DNA of 10,193 nt. Origin: Thermoplasmatota archaeon. GTDB taxonomy: Archaea > Thermoplasmatota > Thermoplasmata > RBG-16-68-12 > JAJISG01. Below the pieces are notes generated by a model. That model saw only the letters and a program-made list of their open reading frames with translations, was not told the origin of the DNA and ran no database searches. Location of the stretch: contig JAJISK010000029.1 of NCBI GenBank assembly GCA_022848785.1, positions 1 to 10,193 on the forward strand, given 5' to 3'. The translations under genes and the position numbers were made by a program. Shown piece by piece: positions 1 through 5,700 of this stretch. The first letter of the stretch is position 1; each line of letters begins with the position of its first letter.

Positions 1-860
1 TCCAGCGCCTCATCGTACGTGATCCGAGGGAAAGGCGGTTGCACGCCTCGGAGGTACTCCACGTCCCGCCCGAGGTAGGCCAGTTCCGCCTCGTTGCGGG
101 CCGCCACCTCCTGGGCCACGCGGGCGAGGACCCCCTCCCCATGCCTCAGGGCTTCCTCCATCCCCTCCCAGGCCACTTCCATCTCCGCGTGCCAGTACTC
201 CGTTAGGTGGCGTGGGGTCCGCGACTTCTCGGCGCGGAAGGAGGGGGCGACCGTGTAGATGCGCTCGAGGGCCATGACCAGGGCCTCCGCGTACAGCTGC
301 CAACTCTGGGTCAGGTGGAGATCCCGATCGAAGTAGCGGACCTGGAAGAGGGTCGACCCGCCCTCGCTCCCCAAGGGGGTGATGATGGGCGGCTGGACCT
401 CGTAGAACCCCTCCTCCCGGAAGTAGTCGTGGATGGCCCGGAAGATCGTTGAGCGGACCTTGAAAATAGAGGTCATGCGCCGGGAGCGAATCCAGAGGTG
501 ACGGACGTCCAACAGGAATTCCTCGCTGAGGTCCCGGGCGATGGGGAAGTTCGAGGAAGCGCCTACGACCTCGAAGGCGGACCCCCGAACTTCGTACCCT
601 CCGGGCGCCCGTCTGTCTTCGGCCACCGTGCCCTCGATTACGACCGCCGCCTCCCGCCCCGTCGCCTCGATGGCGGCGAACTGGGCGTCCCCCACCTCCT
701 CCTTTCGGAAGGTCGATTGAACAACCCCGGTGGCGTCCCGAAGGAGAAGAAAGGCGATGCCGCCGCTGGATCGAGTGCGGTACACCCAGCCACGCACCTT
801 CACCGACTGCCCCGTGCGATCGCCCCGCAGGATGTCCCCGATGGGCACGCGCTCGGTCAT
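1..860 (-). CDS. asnS: Asparaginyl-tRNA synthetase, archaeal type (C-terminus cut by window edge)
   Basis: Class IIb aminoacyl-tRNA synthetase that charges tRNA-Asn with asparagine in the cytoplasm. The first 286 codons are visible; the reading frame runs off the left edge, so motif 3 is not seen. Residues about 19-100 form the N-terminal OB-fold anticodon-binding domain (VKVRGWVYRTR, then FLLLRDATGVVQ). The catalytic domain follows: motif 1 region about 130-160, the EGGSTLF stretch at 166-172, LTQSWQLYAEA at 183-193, and motif 2 with FRAE at 208-211 and RHLTE at 217-221. The QSxQLYxEA block and EGGxTLF point to AsnRS rather than AspRS, which has EGGTELF. The intact OB fold argues against the related archaeal asparagine synthetase AS-AR, which lacks it. 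The ATG at 860 is chosen because homology begins there and a TATA-like box lies about 33 nt upstream. Divergent from the acetyltransferase gene. Family call is firm; the Asn versus Asp assignment is strong but rests on motifs. Confidence 0.93.
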   Translation of the reverse strand, partial: MTERVPIGDILRGDRTGQSVKVRGWVYRTRSSGGIAFLLLRDATGVVQSTFRKEEVGDAQFAAIEATGREAAVVIEGTVAEDRRAPGGYEVRGSAFEVVGASSNFPIARDLSEEFLLDVRHLWIRSRRMTSIFKVRSTIFRAIHDYFREEGFYEVQPPIITPLGSEGGSTLFQVRYFDRDLHLTQSWQLYAEALVMALERIYTVAPSFRAEKSRTPRHLTEYWHAEMEVAWEGMEEALRHGEGVLARVAQEVAARNEAELAYLGRDVEYLRGVQPPFPRITYDEAL

Positions 861-887
861 CGAACTTCCCTCCCAGCAGACCGGACG

Positions 888-897
888 CTCTTATACG
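888..897 (-). promoter_or_regulatory. Putative TATA-box promoter of asnS
   Basis: On the minus strand this reads cgtataagag, centred about 33 nt upstream of the asnS ATG. With archaeal TATA-to-start spacing of about 25-27 nt, transcription would begin only a few bases before the ATG, giving a leaderless or near-leaderless mRNA. No Shine-Dalgarno is visible. The core (ttatac) is nearly symmetrical, so it could also act toward the acetyltransferase gene. Pattern-based call only. Confidence 0.45.
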
Positions 898-918
898 TTG
901 TGCGAGGACCGGGATACG

Positions 919-929
919 CTGAAATATCC
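919..929 (+). promoter_or_regulatory. Putative TATA-box promoter of the rimI-like gene
   Basis: The sequence ctgaaatatcc sits in GC-rich surroundings, centred about 24 nt upstream of the GTG start at 948. That spacing fits a leaderless transcript starting at or next to the GTG. A very similar ctgaaatag box lies upstream of the PrsW-like gene. The more distal ttata at 891-895 is an alternative element. Confidence 0.4.
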
Positions 930-947
930 CGCGCGGATTGCTGCACC

Positions 948-1385
948 GTGCTCCGCCAGGCGGACCTCTCCGACGTCTCTACCCTCCACAAGATCGAGAA
1001 GAAGTGTTTCGGGCGGCGCGGATTCTCCAAGGCCCACATCATCTGGACCCTGAAGAACCCCCAGGGGTTTACCTACCTGTACTATGTCGACGGGCATCCG
1101 GTCGGCACCGTCATGCTCCGGAAGGAGGGCGAGGTGGGACGGGTCGTCTCCCTCGGCGTCCTCCCGGACCACCGCCGTCAGGGCATCGGGGCGGAACTCA
1201 TGCGGCAGGCCGAGGAGTTCATGCGAGACAAGGGAGCCCGCGTCATGCTCCTGGAGGTCGGCGTCCACAACGAGAGCGCCATCGCCTTCTACGAGCGCCT
1301 CGGATACGCAACGGACGGCCTGCTGAAGGGATACTACTCCTGGGGTGAGGACGCCTGCCTGATGCGGAAAGCCCTTCCCGCCTGA
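948..1385 (+). CDS. rimI: GNAT-family N-acetyltransferase, RimI/Ard1-like
   Basis: Cytoplasmic GNAT enzyme expected to transfer acetyl from acetyl-CoA to protein N-terminal amines. Bacterial RimI acts on ribosomal protein S18, and archaeal Ard1 homologues act broadly on N-termini. The 145-residue length suits a single GNAT domain. The acetyl-CoA pyrophosphate loop (motif A) is VSLGVLPDHRRQGIGAELM at 67-85, containing RRQGIG. Motif B is LLEVGVHNESAIAFYERLGY at 101-120. The C-terminal YY...GEDAxLM at 129-139 is typical of RimI/Ard1. The frame stays open far upstream, but that part is antisense to asnS. I place the start at GTG 948 because the next residues (LRQADLSDVSTLHKIE) align with the usual beginning of the domain and a TATA-like box lies about 24 nt upstream. 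pdaD follows 35 nt downstream on the same strand. The exact substrate cannot be told from sequence. Confidence 0.9.
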   Translation: MLRQADLSDVSTLHKIEKKCFGRRGFSKAHIIWTLKNPQGFTYLYYVDGHPVGTVMLRKEGEVGRVVSLGVLPDHRRQGIGAELMRQAEEFMRDKGARVMLLEVGVHNESAIAFYERLGYATDGLLKGYYSWGEDACLMRKALPA

Positions 1386-1390
1386 GAAAC

Positions 1391-1397
1391 GTTTAAG
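1391..1397 (+). promoter_or_regulatory. Putative TATA-box promoter of pdaD
   Basis: The gtttaag box, preceded by an A-rich gaaac that resembles a BRE, is centred 27 nt upstream of the GTG start of pdaD. This is the spacing expected for a leaderless archaeal transcript. It suggests pdaD has its own promoter although rimI ends only 35 nt upstream. Confidence 0.5.
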
Positions 1398-1420
1398 TCC
1401 GCGGCTCGGGTGATTTCGAC

Positions 1421-1906
1421 GTGAGCGAGACCGATCCCATGGTTCCCGTTCCCTCCCGGTTCTTCGTGACGGGGGCCGAGGCCGTCAGTCCGGTATCCGA
1501 CCTCAACGCCTTCGACAAGGCCCTGATCGGGGCCGGGATCGGCGAGCAGAACATGGTCTCCGTTTCCTCGGTATTGCCTCCCGGCATCCGAGAGATCGAC
1601 CCGAAGGCCCTGCCCGCCGGGATGATCACCTACGCCGTCCTGGCTCAGATGCGAGGAAACGAGGGGGAGATGATCGCGGCCGGGATCGCCTACGCCTTCC
1701 GCGAGGGCGGGGGACATGGGTACGTGGCGGAAGGCCACATGTACGGGACCCGAGGGGCCCTGGAGGAGATCCTCGAGTGGAAGATCGAAGAGATGGCACG
1801 CCACCGCGAGGTCGAGTTCGGCACGATTCGCTACCAGATTCAGAACCTCTCCGTGCCCATGGACCACTACGGGGCGTGCGTCGCCGCCCTGGTATTCCTG
1901 GGTTGA
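1421..1906 (+). CDS. pdaD: Pyruvoyl-dependent arginine decarboxylase (PvlArgDC) proenzyme
   Basis: Converts arginine to agmatine and CO2, the entry step to archaeal polyamines; agmatine is also used for agmatidine in tRNA-Ile2 of many archaea. The 161 residues match the family length (about 165 in Methanocaldococcus jannaschii). The proenzyme is expected to cleave itself between the two serines of NMVSVSSVLPPG (Ser49|Ser50), giving a beta chain of 49 residues and an alpha chain whose N-terminal Ser50 becomes the pyruvoyl group. Asn44 lies six residues before the cleavage serine, as in the M. jannaschii enzyme. Glu104 in GYVAEGHMYG is the likely catalytic proton donor. Further family landmarks are FFVTGAEAVSPVSDLNAFDKAL at the N-terminus and a glycine-rich stretch near 96-105. 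The GTG start is supported by a TATA-like box 27 nt upstream. The stop is one base from the stop of the convergent PrsW-like gene. Family call is firm; arginine specificity is inferred. Confidence 0.94.
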   Translation: MSETDPMVPVPSRFFVTGAEAVSPVSDLNAFDKALIGAGIGEQNMVSVSSVLPPGIREIDPKALPAGMITYAVLAQMRGNEGEMIAAGIAYAFREGGGHGYVAEGHMYGTRGALEEILEWKIEEMARHREVEFGTIRYQIQNLSVPMDHYGACVAALVFLG

Positions 1907-1907
1907 C

Positions 1908-2651
1908 CTAACTCGCCTCCTTGCCCGCGGGCTTCCGGCGAAGCCGACGACGGACGTCCGAGGGGAGGGCATTCGGAATCACGCGTCTGTAGGCGTTCCA
2001 GAACAGATACACCGCGAAGCCCACCGCCACGAGGAGGAAGCCCACCAGCACCGCGCGGTTCAGGACCTGGAAGGGCGCCAGGAAGGGGGCGAGCAGCAGG
2101 GCGAAGACCGCCCGGGCGCCCAAGGCCTGGAAGTACGATCGCCAGGGCGTCCCTCCGCCCGCCCCCGCCCCCTGGACGGACCCCGTATAGAAATGAAGGG
2201 CGTTCAGACCCAGGGATAGGAGGACGAGGATCGTCACGTTGACGGCCAGCGCGCCGAGTGGGACGTCTGGCTGGGTAAAGACCTGAAAGGCAAAAGCCAT
2301 GCTGAAGGTGGCCGCGATGCCGAAACTTAACCCGGCGCCGTAAAACACCGTGTCGAAGCTTCCGCGGAAGAGCTTGTAGTTCAGATACACGAGCTTGAAG
2401 GATTCCTCGAAGATCGCCACGGCCAGGAGGGCGAGGAGGGCTGCGACGGTCGTATTGATCAGGAAGAAGTTGAAGATCACGGCGGCCACCACGCCGACCA
2501 CCAGCCCGATGGCGAAGCTGAGGAACAACCGCTCGCTGCGGAAGAGGGCCTTCTCCACGAACGGGTACTCGTATCGGCGGAGCGTGTAAAACATAAGGAG
2601 GAAAGCCGGACCGATGCCCACGGCACCGGCCGCGAAGAACTCGTGGTTCAC
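1908..2651 (-). CDS. PrsW-like polytopic membrane protein (putative intramembrane protease)
   Basis: A 247-residue integral membrane protein with about seven hydrophobic segments, near residues 8-22, 41-62, 66-81, 103-125, 133-150, 176-195 and 199-218, and a basic C-terminal tail (RRRLRRKPAGK). It resembles the PrsW glutamic/metallo-type intramembrane protease family: EESFK at 82-86 matches motif 1 (EExxK), FDTVFYGAGLSFGIA at 99-113 matches the D..xYG..xGxGFA part of motif 2, and HFYTGSVQG at 153-161 matches the HxxxT...G motif. The Glu-Asn pair that normally ends motif 2 seems to be missing (ATFSM here), so activity is uncertain. The GTG start at 2651 is chosen because it is the only good in-frame start before the first membrane segment and an AT-rich box lies about 25 nt upstream. 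It lies 51 nt downstream of lhr on the same strand and converges on pdaD with one base between. It could alternatively be an inactive PrsW relative or a distant CPBP-like protein. Confidence 0.68.
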   Translation of the reverse strand: MNHEFFAAGAVGIGPAFLLMFYTLRRYEYPFVEKALFRSERLFLSFAIGLVVGVVAAVIFNFFLINTTVAALLALLAVAIFEESFKLVYLNYKLFRGSFDTVFYGAGLSFGIAATFSMAFAFQVFTQPDVPLGALAVNVTILVLLSLGLNALHFYTGSVQGAGAGGGTPWRSYFQALGARAVFALLLAPFLAPFQVLNRAVLVGFLLVAVGFAVYLFWNAYRRVIPNALPSDVRRRLRRKPAGKEAS

Positions 2652-2670
2652 CGGGCATTCAACAATGCTT

Positions 2671-2680
2671 CGCTATTTCA
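2671..2680 (-). promoter_or_regulatory. Putative TATA-box promoter of the PrsW-like gene
   Basis: The minus-strand sequence tgaaatagcg is centred about 25 nt upstream of the GTG at 2651, inside the 51-nt gap after the lhr stop. It shares the core ctgaaata with the box before the rimI-like gene. It suggests independent, leaderless transcription of this gene, although read-through from lhr is possible. Confidence 0.4.
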
Positions 2681-2702
2681 GGTTTCCAAGGCTCGGCGGG
2701 AG

Positions 2703-5700
2703 TCACGGCCGCTCCCGTACGCCTCCATACATGCGCTCGTACCAGCGGATGAGTTCCCACTCGTCCGCCTCCTCCCCCTCGGTCCGGAGGCTTAGGTCGT
2801 TCTGATAGGCGAACGCACGCAGGAGTTCATGGGCCGCGGAGTCCCCCTGGTACTCGGTGATCACGAGCTCGTCGCCCCGCTTACGCGCCTTGAAAGCCGC
2901 GACGGACCGGGGGCCATCGAAGGCCGCGTAGCAACTCCCCATCCGCCATCGCTCATGGAGGTAATCCCGGAGGTAGAAAGAGAGGTTGTCCCAAGGCGAG
3001 AGGACGAACTGGCCCTTGTAGTGCGTCTTCCCCAGGAGGCCGTCATTCAGCATCCAATACACCGCCGGTTCCCCCTCGATCAAGAAGCCCTTGACCAAGA
3101 CGCCCTCCCGCTCCAGTTCCCGGAGAATCCGCCGAATCTCCCCCATGCGGAAGTGGCCCCGTGTGTAGGCCCCCAGGTTCTCGGCGCTGAAGATGCCGTA
3201 GGCCTCGAAGGCCTTGCGGAGGACGGCCTTCTTCGCCTCCAATGGCTCGAGCCCGGCATCGCCCACGGTACGATACCGGTGGCGCGGATCCCGGGTCACG
3301 TAGGAGGCCCGATGCAGTTTCCGCAAGGCGCGCTCCGTCACCGCCTCAGGGAAGGGAGCAAGGGCGACCAGGCGCCCCTTGGAGATGGGTTCGCCTTCCC
3401 GAATGAGTTCCCACACTTCCTCCATGTCCTCCTCCATCGGCACGAACTTGGCTGCGCGGTAGAGCTCCAGGTCTTCCACCGTACAGTACGTGGCGTAGGG
3501 GGGAATGGCCAGGCCCTTCACCACGAGGCCCTTCTCAAAGAGTTCCTTGAGCGGGGTGAATCGTCGGGTCCGTAGGAGCGAGGCGAAGTCGGAACGGAGG
3601 CCTCCCAGGGCCTCGAGGGCCGCGAAGGCGTCCTTGAATCGTCGGTCCGGATGGATGCCCTGGCGGTAGAAGACGTAACTGAGAACCTCCTCCCACGAGT
3701 GCTGCTGGGGGACCATCTCCCCCCAGGCGAAGAAGTCGTTTGTCGGATGGAAGCCCGCCTCCTCGAAGGCGTCGGAGACCCCGGCATCCAGGACCGACTT
3801 CCCGAAGGCGCCCACGACCCGGACGATCTCGTAGCCCCGTTGCGCGTAGAAGCCCATCATCCCTTGCACCGCGGCCAGGAGCTCCGGCAGCAGCCCCGGG
3901 TCGTCCAGTTCGATCTCTCGGACCTCGAGACACCCGCTCATCTGCCACATCTCCACCATCCCCACGAGCTTGCCGTCCTTGACCACGGGATAGTACCAGC
4001 CGTCGCCGTATCGACTGTTGACTTCCGCCCACATCGGCCGAATCCACGGATCCTGGAGGGAGAGGATTCGCAACCTGTCCGAGGGCGCCTGGACGGGGAC
4101 TTCCTGAAGCGCCGGCAGCTCCTCGGTGAGGAGAAGCATCTCGACGTCGCCGTCCCCTTGCACGAGAATCTTCGTGGCGACCCCCTCTTCGAGGAGGCGT
4201 TCCACGACCCCCTCCACCTCGGCGTACCCGAACCCGGTGTAGCCCTTGACGCCGGCGGGACTCACGGGGCCGTACGCCCGGAGGAAACGCCGTACGATGA
4301 CCTCCTGGGCGTCGGGCAGCTCGTCCCCCGGTTCGTAGGCCACGTAGATGTTCTTCGTCGTCCAGGCGTCGCTGCCGGTGAACTTGCGGATGATGTGCAG
4401 GCCTCGGTCCAACGCGTGCAACGCCTCCTTCACGCGTCCCCGGTCGGCCCCCACCGCCTCGGTGACCTGGTCGAGGTCGAGGCCGTTTTCCCGGGAAACC
4501 GCCGTCAGGACGCGTTCCTCCAGCGGCCCGAGCGGCGGGCGCCGGGAAGCCGAGGCGAAGAGGGAAGCCTCCTCCCGCCGCACGTACCGCACCCGTCCAC
4601 GGAGGAACCGGCCCTCCAGGATTTCCCCCGCCTCCCGCCGGTGGTACCAATCTTCCATGTCGAAGCCCTCGACCCGTTGGAAGACGTCGAAGAGGACCCC
4701 CGCCTCCAGGAAGCGATCGAAGTAGGCATCCACGGAGCCGAGGCGTTCGAAGTTCTTGGCCAGGAGATACGACCGGACCGCCGTCTCCTCGAAGGTGGGG
4801 AGCGCTTGTTCTCGAGCCTCGAGGCGGCGGAGGTCTTGGGCGACCAGGTATTGGTACGCCTCGTCCACCACAAAGTGCCCCGAGACGAGGGTGGCCTCGT
4901 TCACCAGGCCGTTCAACGTCTCCTGGAGCATCTCCCCCTTCAGATCGAGTTCGTACGCGAGTTCCTCGAGGGTCATCGGCCCCTGGAACTCGAGCAAACG
5001 GACCACCAGGCGGTCCAGCGCCTCCTCGAACCGGTCGGCCTCCACCTCCCGGGGTTCGTAGGCCGGCTCCGCGAGCCCCCGCCGGGCCAGACGGTAACCC
5101 CGCTCGAGGCGGCGGAGGGCGTCGTTCACCTCGACCCGGGGCGCCTTGAGTTCTCGGCCGAGTTCCTTCGCCGTCTTGGCTCCTTCCTCGAGGTGAGCCA
5201 GGATCCGGCGATCGCGGGTTCGAGGGCGCCGCGGCCGAGCGTACACGGCGGCGTAGGTGGGCACATCCGTCGTGGAAACCCAGAGAACGCCCTTGGGCGT
5301 CCACACGGAGGCGACCCTGCCCTCCTCGGCCAGCTCCTCACACCACAACCGGACGGTCTCCGGATCGGCCTCGGCCAGGTCGTAGACGTTTCGACCCTTC
5401 TGTTGGAGCAGATTCAGGGCGCCCGCTTTCTCCAGGAGGGGAAGGATATCCTCGCGAGAAGCAACCCGCGGAGCCTTCTGGCGGAAGTACGCCTGGACCT
5501 GCTGTTCCGTGAACTGGACCTCCTGTAGCTGCTCCTCGGGGACGACCCGTCGGAGGACCTTGCGGTGCAGGTCCCGGAGCATGGCGCTCCGGTCCTCCAT
5601 GAGGACGATGTCGCTGATGCCGGCCAACACCACGTTGTGGGCGAGGGGGGAGGGGACGTTGGACCAGGAGGTCAGGTGGACCTGAATCCGACCCTCCTCG

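Noticed and set aside
498..947. N-terminal extension of the rimI-like gene
   Set aside because: The frame is open upstream, but the added residues are antisense to asnS and do not resemble a GNAT domain. The GTG at 948 with its TATA-like box fits the family start.
1907..1960. A terminator between pdaD and the PrsW-like gene
   Set aside because: Only one base separates the stops, and I see no T-tract or hairpin long enough to call.
1867..2658. A 263-codon minus-strand frame over the PrsW-like gene, starting at an ATG
   Set aside because: Despite its ATG, the translation is Arg/Gly/Pro-rich with no membrane pattern. The alternative frame gives seven hydrophobic segments and PrsW-like motifs.
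3774..4010. A GNAT-like acetyltransferase domain within Lhr, suggested by KLVGMVEMW and the EAGF segment
   Set aside because: The acetyl-CoA loop (R/QxxGxG/A) is absent, and the segment follows paired winged helices as in AlkX/YcaQ proteins, which also have an LVG-containing strand. The duplicated-module reading explains it better.
3651..5528. A 625-codon plus-strand open frame opposite the lhr C-terminal half
   Set aside because: Same antisense artefact. It has no family motif, promoter box or ribosome binding site, and the opposite strand is a continuous, domain-bearing frame.
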